A DNA stretch of 64,000 nt from Sipunculus nudus (Eukaryota > Annelida > Sipuncula > Golfingiida > Sipunculidae). The translations under genes were made by a program, and so were the position numbers. The DNA lies in assembly GCA_026874595.1 (NCBI GenBank), contig CM049312.1, positions 79,645,429 through 79,709,428 of the forward strand. The letters are read 5' to 3'. The notes beneath the pieces were generated by a model. That model was not told where the DNA came from. It saw only the letters and a list, made by a program, of their open reading frames with translations, and ran no database searches. Positions 10,900 through 23,789 of the stretch are shown here, in pieces; position 1 is the first letter of the stretch; each line of letters begins with the position of its first letter.

Positions 10900-13560
10900 T
10901 AATTGTTATAATCTCAAAAATCGTAGATTCTGCAGTAATACAAATGTTTGCACAAATTAACCAAATCTCGACAATCTTTTACCATGATGATACATGTATA
11001 AACCATTTAAAACATTTTAAAGCTATTTTAATGATAATATATGTGTGCATTGGTAGAAATAAACAATGTTTCAGAGGCGCATACATAAAAAAATGAACAA
11101 AATAGAATCTAATTGACGGAAATAATTCTTCACCTCCCCTTTGGTTTCTATTAAATCACAATCTTTTAAATTACCATAAAATAAGTTTTATCTGTAATTT
11201 AAAGCAACCTAAATGTAAATTTATCTTATTAATTCCCGTATTAAGGAAACCACTTTCAACTATGTGTTTTGACAATCAACCGTACACGTTTTACTTTGAC
11301 ACAGGAGGTAAACACTGAATTGACATAGTCTCAAACATACATTAATCATTCACCGGATCTTAGAAGTACGGTACAAATAATACTGTATTGCTTAAATTAA
11401 TATTATATAATAAAGGTAAAAGTCTCCAGTGTCTCCAGTATGTGGCCACTTAGAGAAGTAAAATTTATCTCGGTCTGATGGTATGGTTTGTTCTGCTTAC
11501 TGATGGCCAGATAAACCCAAGGAAGACAGACAAAAACCCGTCGCTATGGCCCAGTATGACTGCAGAAAATCATTTTTTCTAGATTATTTTTACACTGACG
11601 GTTATTTGCCTTTCGCAATTTGAGGCAGCTCACATTTCTAAACTATTTTGATAATTTTTGAATATACTACTTTAATTCTTAATATATTTGATTACCAATC
11701 TTAGATTTTATTTTTATTATTGTATAACCTGCATGAATAATCTGTCATGGTGAATCTGTACAAAGTTCCAGTGCCGAGGGTCTTACGTTCCTGTTCTAAC
11801 TTTTGAGATTCTCACTGTTACCTGATAGTTAACTGTAGGTTTAACTCCCGTCCTACCGTTCCGTTTAAATGACAAATGATACTTATTCGCCCTCTCAACG
11901 CCAACCTTACCGGAACACTTGAGGTACGCAAAAACCTTCGTTATTCAGATTGTATAACCTTGATACAATAATGAATTAACTCCCGTTGTATTTACCCGAA
12001 AATTAAATTTTTCGTTACACTTAGTGTAAGTTGTATTCATATACAGCTCCCTCTGTGGTTGTACCATGAGGCAGGTTACAGTGTTGTTATGTTTGCATTT
12101 ACCTGAATACTCTTCGCATCAGTCGTTCCACGTCATGTCCCGGGACTTGCGTTTCGCGTGTAACCGTTTTAGTACGATAGTAGCCGCATATATCGTTTAC
12201 AAACACAGCACTGATTGGGCGATACACGGCCGTGGATGCATTTTTGAACGACTGTATGGATGCATTTTCAACCAATCTAACGGTTATCAACAGTTAGCCT
12301 CTCATTAATGGTCACAAATCACGTATTCAAATGTTATACCTTTGTTATGGTTTGGGTCTTTGGATATGTAAAACTTGGTAGAAAATGTTCATGAACAATA
12401 TAATATTCTGCTTAGAGCACAAGAATATGTGTATGGGTGTTTGTTGATAGCTTAATGTCCATTTTATCTATTTTGATATGGAGATAACACAACAAAAAGC
12501 TTATACAATAATGATTATCTTTTCCCAGTGCTTGTGAATGTGTGAGGGGAGAGATAGACCTAACATAGCCGGTATTTCGTTGATACAATCATGTGTTTGT
12601 TTAGGTTCCTTTATTAAAATGTGGAGGGTACAGTTTTACAAGAATCGCTGTATGCGTAACCAGGATCCATGCTCCTTCACACTGTTATTTAATAGTATGT
12701 ACCTGAATTTCAGCCTCCGAAAACATAACAACGAAAATAATTGATCACTTGGGGATGAAAAATGCAACACCTTATGTCAGTGGTCCAAATGTTCGCGTCG
12801 TTCAGCTATATGTTTTAGAAATTTTAGCAAATGCAAAATAAACTTTTCTTTTTTTTTACATATATATTAGCATTTCAAGAGCTAAGAGGAAATGGCCCTG
12901 CTTACTGGTGATAATCAAACATTAAATATGTTTGCAGAACTAATACCGTGCACTTTTGGGCTTATATCAAAGATGCAGGAGCATCTCATGATCAAATATT
13001 TCTAGAAGTATCATTATTTTAGCTATGTGACTGTAGTATGTTCATGAAATAACCATGGGAAAGTTAGCCATCACAACATGACACTCAGGCCTTCTGAAAT
13101 AAATGATAGGGGTCTGTGAGTCATAATGAAAGATATAATAGAACACCAATTCTAAGGGTCGGGTCAAAATATTTGCTGTGTGTTAGAATTTGACACCAGA
13201 GTCCTATATGGTCTTGCTAAATTTGCTAAATAATGAAGAAGAAAATCTTGTTACACAAAATTAATTACATTATTTACCTCTTTCCTTCCCTATGATAATG
13301 ATTCACATAGAACTCTAAAGCCATCATGACGGGCGCAGAGACAAACTTTCCGAGTAAAGACAGCCTCGTTATTTATAACTGCTGCATGAATATACGAAAG
13401 TCAATCGTGAATGTAATATTTATAATTTTGCACAACAGAATAACGTCACTTTATCATAAGTTTTACTTCAGAAAAAACGATAGTTCGAGAAGAAGATGAA
13501 AATGAAAAAGTACCTTTAGAAGTGGTGTACACATCCGCATTTACTAGAATTTATGTGAAT
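10900..13560. other. no gene seen
   Basis: AT-rich, mostly single-copy-looking sequence. The small ORFs (for example 12,066-12,308 and 12,538-12,744) show no domain, and no signal peptide or splice signals in register. Confidence 0.45.
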
Positions 13561-13561
13561 C

Positions 13562-13637
13562 CAATAGCTTGTGCTGCCACCCTAACGTCTTAAGTAAATT
13601 AAAAATCGACGTTTGGGTGGCAGGCGGCCCGCTATTG
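13562..13637. repeat. long inverted repeat / foldback hairpin
   Basis: Left arm TGCCACCCTAACGTC (13,575-13,589) pairs with right arm GACGTTTGGGTGGCA (13,608-13,622) at 14 of 15 positions around an 18-nt AT-rich loop. A further outer pair CAATAGC (13,562-13,568) / GCTATTG (13,631-13,637) closes the structure across a small internal loop. Confidence 0.7.
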
Positions 13638-14097
13638 AAATGTATGAACACCTGTCACTTAAAGAATAAGGAATAAAGTGGAGATTAGAAGAGTATAATA
13701 ATAAACATTTAACACATTTATTAACTGAAATAAACTGCTGTAAAAAGTAAAAATCTTCCATTTTCTAATGAGCATAAACTAAATCTGATAGTATATATAT
13801 TTAATGTGTAATACATGAAAATTATGGCTTGAAACCCTTAATAAAGCAAAAAAGAAAACTTTAAGTGCATAAAATCTATATGAAAGGATACATTTTACCA
13901 ACGAATTGTGTGTTAATGTTTTAATAATTTTGAAAAAGTTTAAACATTTCCATATGCAAATTAAAAACAATGTAATCCTTGCTAAAAGTACCTAGTTCCT
14001 ATCATGGTAGTAAAACCTCATTTTAAGACTAAACAACAATATACAACTCTATGTACTTACGATATATATTGCAGAACACTTCTATTATTTGTACACA

Positions 14098-15050
14098 TAA
14101 GCAAGTGACCTAGGGGTCATTACGCTCTGCTAAGTAGGAAGACATCACGAAAGGAATTTTTTCATCTGAATGCCAAATTTTGTAAGTGGGGTCCCAATTC
14201 ATCTGAAGAAAAGCTCAGAGGATATGGGTAACAAAAATCTAATTTCTGGTTTCCAAGAAGTTTTTTCAAGGATCTCCCAGGATGTCAAGTTGGAAGATTC
14301 TAGGTGCTATGGTAACGATTAGTGCCCTGTTAACGGACGACCGCATCTTTGAACGTCACAAAAATAGAGAAAAATATGCATACAAATAAGAAAAAAATCC
14401 AGGTGGCGCCACTAGTGTGCAGGAACTGATGAAATACCCCATGATGAATGTGCATGCAAAGAATAAAAATTGTATTAAATTTCTAATTATATTGAGGGTA
14501 CTTACAAGCCCTATAGCTCGAAGGATATGGGTAACAGAGACCTAATTCAGGTTTCCAAGGAGATTTTTCATGGTACCCCTGAATCTTAAATTAGAAGGTA
14601 CTGGGTTGAATGGTTACATTTTGTACCCTGTTAATGGACGATGAATCTTTCAACGTATAAAAAATACAGATAAAATCGTAAAAAAATTTAAAAACATTCC
14701 AGGTGGCGCCACCAGTCTGCAGGTACTGCTGAAACAGTCTATGATGAATATGCATGCAAAGAATCATGGTGATCGATACATTAGTTATTCATATACTGGA
14801 GCTTTTGTATAAGATTTTTATTTTTTTCTGGTAGGTAATTCTGAGCCCTATAGCTCGGAGGAAATTGGTAACAGAGAACTAATTCAATTTCCCAAGAATA
14901 TTTTTCATGGACTTTCCTGCATGTCAAATAAGAAGATTCCAGGTCCAGCGGTTACGATTAGTGCCTGGTTAACGGACGGACGGAGAGACGGACGGACAAC
15001 GGACAAAGAGTGATCGCTATAGCTCAGATTACTTTCAGTCAGCTGAGCAA
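14098..15050 (+). repeat. pearl-like element array, three units
   Basis: The array begins GCAAGTGACCTAGGGGTCATTACGCT. It has GGTGGCGCCAC.AGT.TGCAGG cores at about 14,403 and 14,702 (period about 299). It ends with GGACGGACGGAGAGACGGACGG and the terminal hairpin at about 15,017-15,048. Confidence 0.7.
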
Positions 15051-15445
15051 AAAATTGATGGAAAATTCCGGAAAATAGAATAAATATAGGTGTCACCACA
15101 AGTCTTTAGCGACTGATAAAACTAGTCAGGACCAACAAACCTGGGCACTTGCTGAAATCATGGCTGAGAAACTAATATGATTGCTGTCATTTGACGATCT
15201 CAAATATAAAGCAAAATAAAAATAAAATAAAGATGGCTCAACAAGTCTTCTGTCAGCTGAACTAACACTCCATGATCAATATGCAAACAAATTTCATCTT
15301 AATCTATGTATTAATTGCTGAGATACCGGAGCTTTTGTATAACAATTCTTGAGATGCACAGACAAGACCAAGGCTTCAGGACAGATGACCGGCAAAGCTT
15401 GAGTACTTTAGCTCAGATCACTTACAGTCAGCTGAGCTAAAAATG
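15051..15445 (+). repeat. pearl-like element, shorter second copy
   Basis: A divergent copy directly follows the previous array. It contains AGTCTTTAGCGACTGATAAAAC, a TCATTTGACGATCTCAAATA tract and a terminal hairpin at about 15,410-15,441 (TAGCTCAGATCACT.ACAGTCAGCTGAGCTA). Confidence 0.6.
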
Positions 15446-16525
15446 TTTAAAAAACCTCTATTGTATATTGGTTGTTTAATATATCTTTTTAATGAATATA
15501 TATAATATCACATACTGTTTTACTACGCTTGTACATGCAGTGTACAAAGTAAAAGCATGTGTTATCAGCTGACAATTTATATATCATATTTGGATTAAAT
15601 ATTTCCTCCAGTTGAATATACATGTATATGAAAAAAACAAGTAAAATGTGTAAATAATTAGGCTTCAAAAGATATAAACCAACCTCATTCTTTCCGAACA
15701 TGTTACAGCGGCTAGGCCTTTTCAAAATTTACAACATAATTTTCACACGCTGTTATCTTATATAATTTCCACTTATTAATATCGTGAAATGATACCAACA
15801 CAACGGTAAAGGGAAAATCGATACTTTATATTATGTTGTGTTGGATAAAAATTAATATCAACAAAACATTTTTATTGCAAGCATAAAGTCAGTATCGCAT
15901 TCTTCCGTGTAGCAATTGAGTTCAGTATACATATACACTGGTCAACGCATCACGGTATTTAAACAAGTTACATCCGTTTTAAGGCGGATATTTTCGCACT
16001 GGCGATCATGTGATACACTCTGAAATTTCAGAAGGGGATCAGATCCCTGTATGATAAAGGACAGATTTCTGGAGTTCTCCAACGCAGTTTCCTAATCTTT
16101 ACAGAAAGCGCCACACGAGCTGAAATTCTTTTAGGAATACCCTAAACGTCCAACATGTAAACATATTATCTGAACTTCCTCGATCAAAACATATACCTGA
16201 AAAAAAACTTCCAGCTTACTGAATATTCATACAAATTATGTAATTTAAACTAATTTGTTATAAGGCGTGGTATTCTGGTTCTTCACTCCAACTATTTCTA
16301 GGTTAACAAACTTCAATATGCAAATAATATTTATTTTTATATTAACATAATAATACTTCTTTTCGTGTGAATGTTTTGAGGCTCATTTTCGTGAGGATGT
16401 AACCAATGTAGTCTTTTGGGTCATATAATGCTACAAAATAATTGCAATCAGGTTTGAAGGGAAAATAAATGGTTTAGATTAGGAGAAACCCTCAGTTCGT
16501 AAAAAGTAGGTTTACATGTAAAATC
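15446..16525. other. no gene seen
   Basis: AT-rich sequence. The ORF at 15,489-15,725 (-) is hydrophobic and low in complexity and is not supported. Confidence 0.4.
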
Positions 16526-16687
16526 AACCATCAGAACAAAGTTCACCCTCCCCTTCTCTCTCTCTCTCTCTTCTATTTGCAGAGCTAGGGCTTTATAGAT
16601 ATGCCTTATCCTAAACCCAACACTGATAAATAACTACTGATAAATCATGCAAAACGGACACCAGATGTTTCTGTTAAAAAAGTAATG

Positions 16688-16760
<73 letters not shown>
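16526..16760. repeat. (CT)n and (CT)n(AT)n microsatellites beside a short Penelope-tail-like match
   Basis: Pure CT tracts occur at 16,552-16,571 and 16,690-16,724; the second passes directly into (AT)n to 16,759. The bases just before (CCATCAGAACAAAGTTCACCCT) closely match the end of the Penelope coding relic at 10,174-10,195. A second, tiny fragment of that element may lie here. Confidence 0.6.
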
Positions 16761-16763
<3 letters not shown>

Positions 16764-17394
16764 TGTAGAAGGAGAGAAACAAAGAGAGTCACGTTTTGTA
16801 GCTAATAAAATCCGGGGAAAAGAATATGATATAGGCTTAACACCGAGAGCTGTTCTTTTACATATACTGATAAATCACTCATACTGCATGTGTTGTCAGT
16901 TTCTAGGTAATATTAGTGCCGGAAACGATTGCTTCTATATATGCCCATTGAAACTTCCTTGTTCCTTGTTATTATAAGAAAATGAACTGCGTTGTGGGGG
17001 CGACCGGAATCATTACACAGAAATTGCTGTTTGCTATAGCAATATATCGTTATTTCAATCAATCATTTGGTCAATTCTAAGATATACGAATCGTCTGTTG
17101 ACTTGTTATAACAAGTAGTCTCCATGGTTTATTATATAATTTTAAAAGATTATACGTCAGTCTTAGTTCTATTTGTGAATCGTTTTAATTAATATAGCTT
17201 TGTGCAGTAAAGTTACCTTTTACGACCACCCTGCAAATATGACCCCCTGAACATTGACCATTTTCCCGTTGAACAAAACGTTTGTGTAAACCGTGTTTTA
17301 CCGTATGTGTGTTAAAACTTATATGTCAAAACTAGGAAAACCGCAAACAATGCAATAAGTCAGTGAAAGTCTCTGCGCATTTCCGTAGGCATGT

Positions 17395-17579
17395 TTATTC
17401 TGGCGCAGCGGCTTCCTCTTTGTCATCATCCACTCCGCTGACGAAATACGAATTTCCAACAAAATCCTCCTTATGGAGTTTCTGAAGGAACCAAAACGAA
17501 ACTTCCTTCTCCTCTAATACTTTTTTTCACTTTCAATTGTATTTCGAATATTGGACAGGTCGTCCAAAGAAGGAATGCA
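17395..17579 (-). pseudogene. C-terminal coding fragment with an apparent 1-base frameshift
   Basis: Read from the minus strand, one frame gives IPSLDDLSNIRNTIESEKK up to a run of seven A (plus 17,521-17,527). The next frame continues LEEKEVSFWFLQKLHKEDFV, then GNSYFVSGVDDDKEEAAAPE and a stop at 17,395-17,397. With one more A in the run the two parts would be one continuous, charged, helix-like C terminus. An AATAAA overlaps the stop codon. Alternatively the second half is a separate terminal exon using the acceptor GGTTCCTTCAG before KLHKEDF. I do not recognise the protein. It could be a gene remnant, a processed copy, or a live exon with a sequencing error in the A run. Confidence 0.4.
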
Positions 17580-17625
17580 AAAAATCAAAACGTGATTTTT
17601 TATTATAATCTTTATTGAAAATATA

Positions 17626-17633
<8 letters not shown>

Positions 17634-17676
<43 letters not shown>
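17634..17676. repeat. (AT)n microsatellite
   Basis: About 21 AT dinucleotides. Confidence 0.95.
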
Positions 17677-17680
<4 letters not shown>

Positions 17681-18040
17681 CTATATATAAATATGTCGAA
17701 TTCTTTGTAACAAAAATTGGTTTATTAGCGGTCAACTTAATAAAATTTGAGTTACACTTAACCATTATCATCTACCAGCTCTAAAGGTCGGGCACAAAAG
17801 TGTCACTACTGTAGTTACCCGTGGTTACACAGAAGCTTCTTGTATACTAAAAACGCTTATATGCATATATGCTCAATTGTAAAGGCCCATTGTATGAACT
17901 TTGAATTGAGAAATATATATACCTTTATTGATCAAAAAGCCGGAATAATATCCTCTATTAGGCAACGTCACGCAGTCGCTTCAGCGGGTGGCTTGATGCT
18001 AAAAACTGTTGAATCTATAAGCTTTTTAGATTGCACTTAC

Positions 18041-18042
<2 letters not shown>

Positions 18043-18091
<49 letters not shown>

Positions 18092-18092
18092 G

Positions 18093-18128
<36 letters not shown>

Positions 18129-18212
18129 TTATATATATTATGATATGATGTCTCTTTTTTTTATGTTCATTGACTATATATATATATATATATACGTATA
18201 CATTCATTTATA
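18043..18212. repeat. compound (TA)n microsatellite
   Basis: TA tract from 18,043 with GTATATA and CATATG interruptions to about 18,136. A second tract follows at 18,174-18,195 with two TACGTATACATTCA units after it. Confidence 0.9.
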
Positions 18213-21200
18213 TACGTATACATTCACTCATAATAGTTTTCTCTGCATATCTTTCCCTGTCTCTCACGGTATCCCGATCGGGCTCCAACATGAAGTTGGG
18301 ATATTTATTCAGAAGCAGGACTTGCGGTGTAAAAACATTGATTATATACTGGTCTGGTTATACCCTGTATAATTGAAGTGGTTCATTCTTCCGCAGAAAT
18401 AACGAACACCTAACACGTTACACGGTTCAAGTTCTTGTAAAGTTATGATCATCAGGCAGAGGACGGGTGCATAACAGGAACGTGCTTTTTGTAGGTGGCC
18501 GATACTTCAATAGGGCTGAAATGAATATATATACATGTATACATATATTAAACTTTTTTTCCAATGTTGTGATTTAGTCAATTGATATTACCTCCCCCAG
18601 AAAAGTCTAGGAACATTCTTCACACAAACTAGATTTTCGATTATTGAAACACGTGCGTGTTATCTTGGCGCGAAAGCAGCTGTATATAAATTACAAAGCA
18701 ACTACCGTGTAACAAGATGACACAAGAATAATATTTATGAGATATTCTTCATAACCACGAATAACAAACCTGATACCGGTATCATTACATAGATAACACT
18801 GTGCCTATATACCACTCCTCCTTAATATACTTCTTATCTTCAGTAGGAAATTTGCACACATATAAAATTATATGCTTCACTTTTATTCAATAAATATCTA
18901 CCGGAGATTGATCCTAGTATTCGCATGTTTATGATAAATCCTTGTATTTCTATTGTTTTCATTTTGTTTCAATCTACTGCCTACTTTTTTTCTTTGGTGT
19001 TCTTATGTTACAATATTACACCTATATTTTTGCTGTTATTTATTTTATTTTTTTAGTTTGTACAATATCTCTTTGTCTGATAGGGTTCTAGGTTAAATTC
19101 AATAGGTCGTCTACAAGACTGGACCTGTTTAAATAGCTTTAAAATAAATATATTATAACAACTGCATACAAATGGCTATGTTCATTACTAGTGGAATTAA
19201 TGTATACATACATAAATAAGAAGTGCAGAAAAAAGCGCATCCTCACAATAGAACCATTTTTTGTGTACATTAACTGAGCATTTATACTTATACTCTATTT
19301 TGAATAAGAAATACACGTAAACAACTCGTTGTCTGGGAAAGTTGCACGAGACCTGTTTTCCCTAAATTTCCGAAGGGCACTTGATTAGGTGCTGAATAAA
19401 GAGCCCCGGATTTAAACAAATGATAGCATATACTGCACGGGGGGAGGGGGGGGGATTACAGATGTGTTATAGGACTAATATGGACGATTTCTTTGACTGT
19501 TCTCTGTCTTAGATGATTTACGTATGACAAATATTCACGGATTAGAATCGGCAGAAGATTAATTAATATATATACATTATTTGAAGATTCAAGTATTACA
19601 CAAGTCAAATGAAATGGTATAGTATAAACATATACATGAGCATGACATTAAAGCTACCTCAGGTTAGCTGTCTCAGGGAGCACTCCTAGAATCTAGTTTG
19701 TTCTACAGTTATTCTGATCAAATTGATTCTGTTCGTTTAAGGATCATTCTCCACAACTGAATATGGCTGTATATAGTTAATATTAATTAATATTTAGGGG
19801 CACAGAAAGCAAATAACAGTGACATTTGTTTTATTAGTACTTAAATAATGTTGTCAGTTCATGAAAATTTGATATGTTAGGATATGAGTTTATAGCCATG
19901 GTTATTCTTAATTAGCCGTGACAACACGACTCAGTAGGCATTTATATTGGTTCGATAAGCCTAACGCTGGTCGTAGACTCTCTAATGTCAGAGGATCAAA
20001 GGGCTAAGTTGTATTGCGCTAAACTTTATATCACATTCGTTAGAATAGTTACCGCATTATCTGTGATTTATTGGCGTCTCATTGAATGGGGATTTAAAAA
20101 GTAAAGTATATACCAACATAGCGTTCTAATATTGATTAATTAATCTAAATGCCAATTAATATGAGTACCTTAAGCTAATGATACATTTCTTAGTTAAGGA
20201 TTCAATATGGAATATAATATTGATTTTAAAATTGTTTATATTATGCATAAAGCTTTAGAAATCATTTGTGTATTTTACCTGTGTATTATTCAGAAATATT
20301 TTAAAGAATTATCAGGCGAAATAAAATGTTATTGATTTATAATGGTTGCTTGAATTGATACATTTATTTATTTATTTTAAACACTTTCTCTTGGATTGCT
20401 TATCCAATTCACCCAATAATCTGTAATAAGGTTTCGGTTCTTGTTTAATATATATATATATATCAGACAATTGATTATATCCTAAAGAATATAAACGTTC
20501 TGTTGAATGTATAAAACACATATTAAACAAAGATGCAAATATATATATGAAGAAAAGGAATTCTTAATTCGAGTAATACAATAATAGGCAAGTGTGCATG
20601 CTTTAATTTGTTACTTCTTTAATTTGTTACATCTAACCTTTGTAAGAACGCATATAATGATCGCTTTCTAAGGTAGATTTTGAAGTAAGTAAGTTATATC
20701 CGATTATATATACCCGAGTCAGCATAACATAGACAGAGCTTACTTCTTAACGTATACAGGCATATATGTTAGATAATTAGAAATAAAGGTAGTTAACAGA
20801 CAAATGTATGTAGGTTGCGGGAACTTGAATATTTGTACCGCTTCTTGGTTTCATTTCAGCTAAGACTAACATATTCTTACACGCCTACACTTGATTTTGG
20901 AAGATATGGCCTAGGGATCATGATTTCTCATAGTTGTATTACAATAAAACACAGAAATTACAATCATATATCATATAGATATCAGAAGTTTGTACGGTAT
21001 TTGTCTAGAAACTCCATTTATTTTAAACCAAGTATGGCAACAAGGTAATCATTATTAAAATAACTCTTGCTTTTGTTGACAAATTAGTTGATCATTCAAT
21101 AAATTTGCAGTCCAATGCATTCATTAGGAGCATTTATATGCATCATATTGTAAACACAGTAAAGCCGTAAAAATGCTTTGCAAGTGTTAATGACCTGAAT

Positions 21201-22740
21201 AACATAACGGAAATCTTGCATAGACTAAAAAACACCAAAAAAAAAAGTTCTGGCCGGTAAATCACTACCCTACTTTACGTGTCATGCAGTTCAACTTTGT
21301 GTATTCAAAACACCCGCGGCTTGATTGATGAAAATGCCAAGCCCGTGAGACAAGGTCGCGGGGTCACCTCTGTGTTTTCATGTGTTTTATGCCATTCTGC
21401 AGCCGTGTAAAGATTGTTTGTAGCAGTTTCCAATGCGTGCGATAGTTCCGCATTAGGGGTCTATATATTCCTTCCCCCGGTCCTTCGCAGAATGTAATAG
21501 GCTACTAATTCGGAGATGTGTATATAGAAAAAGGACAGGAATTTAAGCTTGATTCAAACGATCTTCTTAACAAACTCCCTAATCTTATAATCTACTTTTT
21601 AATACCATCAGTGCCTAGGCTTGGGGGGGGGGGGGGGGCTGTGTTACTGTATTCCTTACTGCCTAAATGTTCCACGGTCCTAAGTTTTCCATTATCCATA
21701 ACGGTTATTGCATGATTATAGAATAGGTGCTTCAGATGTACTTGCACAGAGAAAACAAGGATATACCATAAATTAAGCACGTGTACGCTAATATCATGGT
21801 TTTGTCTTTTATTTTTATGTGCTTTATGCTTTCTTTATTACATTAAGTGTATTATTTAAAATCTTCATGATTTCAGATTACTTATTTTTGGAGAATATTA
21901 ACCGGCCAACGTAGGGACTTGGCAATGTAAGTATCGGGGGATATAGGCACTTAAGAATATAGGGACTCGGAAACATTTGGACTGGGGGTAAATAGGTGCA
22001 GGGGAATCCAGATAAACCCCAACCCCAAAAGTAGTATATAACGTTGTCATAAAATAATGTCTTTTCATCTCATCAAGTGACCCATGGACCATATCGCTCA
22101 TCTGTTTAACAGAACCTATGAATCAGGACCAGTGATAATTTATTTTACATGAATAAAGAGGATATATGAAACAAAAATTAGGTGCAAGCAACTAAATGGT
22201 TTTATTGAAGGACTTTATAAATAATGTTCGAAAATTATTATTGCGTCCAAAATAGATCAAAGGCAGGCGATTTCTCTCATTGCACGGTGATATAGGCATG
22301 GATGAGACAATTTATTTCTTAATCCATAATAACATGTTTTTTTTTTTAATCTAGCGCAAATGTTATTTGTCAGTCGACGTGACTAATGCACGCGGTAATG
22401 TTCTGGTCCAATATATGTATTTTGTTTACATCTATCCTGCACTGTAGGGAAAAAGCAAAGAATGTGAATAAAACGGCAAAAAGGGGATTATATAACAAAA
22501 GGAGTGGCACCGGTGAGTTCACTAATAAAATTAACAATTAATAAGCTAAATGGGAAAAAAAATCGCGGAAAAGAAGGGAAACTTGACCCACAGCGGAGAA
22601 CGATATTAGTTTAAATATGTACTTGTAATATGTATTCGTGTTTCAACGACCAAGGAAATTGCGGGTCTTAAAATAAGGTTTGCATCCTCAGGTTTTGTAT
22701 TAAAGGTATAGGCCTTTCTTTTAAAAATTAGTGGCCAATG
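18213..22740. other. no gene seen; AT-rich intergenic sequence
   Basis: No convincing exon on either strand. It contains a conserved hairpin sequence (19,918-19,980, separate entry), a (TA)n at 20,449-20,463, a G-rich tract at 19,439-19,454 and a 16-G run at 21,623-21,638. A start-like fragment of the pearl-type element lies at 22,076 (AAGTGACCCATGGACCATAT). Confidence 0.4.
19918..19980. repeat. dispersed hairpin sequence, copy 1
   Basis: Contains AGCCGTGACAACACGACTCAGTAGGCA followed by a downstream arm AGCCTAACGCTGGTCGTAGA. The two arms can pair imperfectly. The first 27 bases match 23,248-23,274 at nearly every position. Confidence 0.5.
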
Positions 22741-22742
22741 GG

Positions 22743-23245
22743 CTAAGAGTCCTTAGAAATGTCTTGTTTATGAGAAAACTCTCCAAGACGGATTGACATG
22801 TTAAATTTCAGACCAATTCCTTGAACCACCCCTAAGATCTGAGCAATTTTTACCCAAAGCACATGTACGGATGGACACCACGGGAAAACAATGGAAGAGT
22901 GCGCCATCAGTCTTGAGAAAAAGATGGAGGAGTCCAAGATATATGGACATGCAGAATTTCAGGCCGATACGGCAAATCTCTCCTGAGAAAAGGGCATTTA
23001 TTTATTGTACAAAACTGGGAAAGTAGGTGGCACCACCTGTCTGGTTTACAAGAAAACTTTCGAAGATGGATGGACATGTCAAATTTCAGACCAATATCTT
23101 GAACCATTCCTGAAATATGAGCAATTTTCACCAAAAGCAAATATACTGATTGACGCCAAGCTAACTTCAGAGTGTGCCACCAGTCTTGTTTACGAGAAGT
23201 AGGTGTTGAGGATTTATGAACATGCACAATTTCAACCCAATACGT
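22743..23245 (+). repeat. tandem ~150-bp repeat units (pearl-like core type)
   Basis: The tract GGACATG(T/C)(T/A)(A/G)AATTTCAG recurs near 22,793, 22,945, 23,070 and 23,218 (spacing 152, 125, 148). Each is followed by a CCAATA(T/C)CTTGA-type stretch. Copies of GGTGGCACCACCTGTCT or GTGCCACCAGTCTT separate the units. A further unit lies at 23,890-24,060. The ORFs here are repeat-derived. Confidence 0.6.
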
Positions 23246-23247
23246 AG

Positions 23248-23315
23248 CCGTCACAACCCGACTCAGTAGGCAATCGGATAATTGGGCTGGTTAGCCTACT
23301 CGAGTCGTGATACAA
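23248..23315. repeat. dispersed hairpin sequence, copy 2
   Basis: CCGACTCAGTAGGC (from about 23,261) is nearly complementary to GCCTACTCGAGTCGTG (from about 23,297), giving a stem of about 13-14 pairs with one bulge and a ~23-nt loop. The 5' arm and its flank are shared with 19,918. Confidence 0.55.
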
Positions 23316-23789
23316 GTTATATCTAGGAATGTATCGCAGTGGTCTTGCATCAGGTTGCATTAATATCATGGTAAACGGCCCATAATCACAATATTATGCC
23401 AAAAATAATGAATTTACACAATAGTATACATGTGAGCTCACAACCCAAACAGAAACACCGTCTCCATGGACACGGGTCATTTCCTGTATCGCCTGCAAGT
23501 TGCATGCGTCCTGTAGCCCGTGCGAGCTATGCTTGCGTTCATGCGGTCATAAATTCAACAAACAAGCCAAAGGTTTTACCAATATGTTGGGTTAAAACGG
23601 AACCTTTCCCGCTCATGTTCGGTATTATTAGAAAGTACACAAAAAATGCTAACGACTGGTCTGGTTTTGTTGAATGATAGTGTACCTGTAGGCCATGCAG
23701 CGTTGTCAGAAATAACGAAAATATTTGCATCTTCTTTAATGCGTTCCCCAGACAGAGATGTCATGACACTCTGGCGCTAGTAGTCTGAT

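Noticed and set aside
2534-14440. CTGATGAAAC in the pearl-like units as hammerhead ribozyme cores
   Set aside because: AAC follows CTGATGA immediately, leaving no stem II and no flanking stems. The match is a chance part of the repeat.
17840-18376. ORFs rich in IYIYIY
   Set aside because: Translations of (TA)n microsatellites; the same applies at 8,443-8,734 and 41,750-41,953.
23396-23764. ORFs on both strands, one with a membrane-like FVYFLIIPNMSGKG segment
   Set aside because: Overlapping open frames on both strands, no start or splice support, no recognisable family. A transporter remnant is possible but unsupported.
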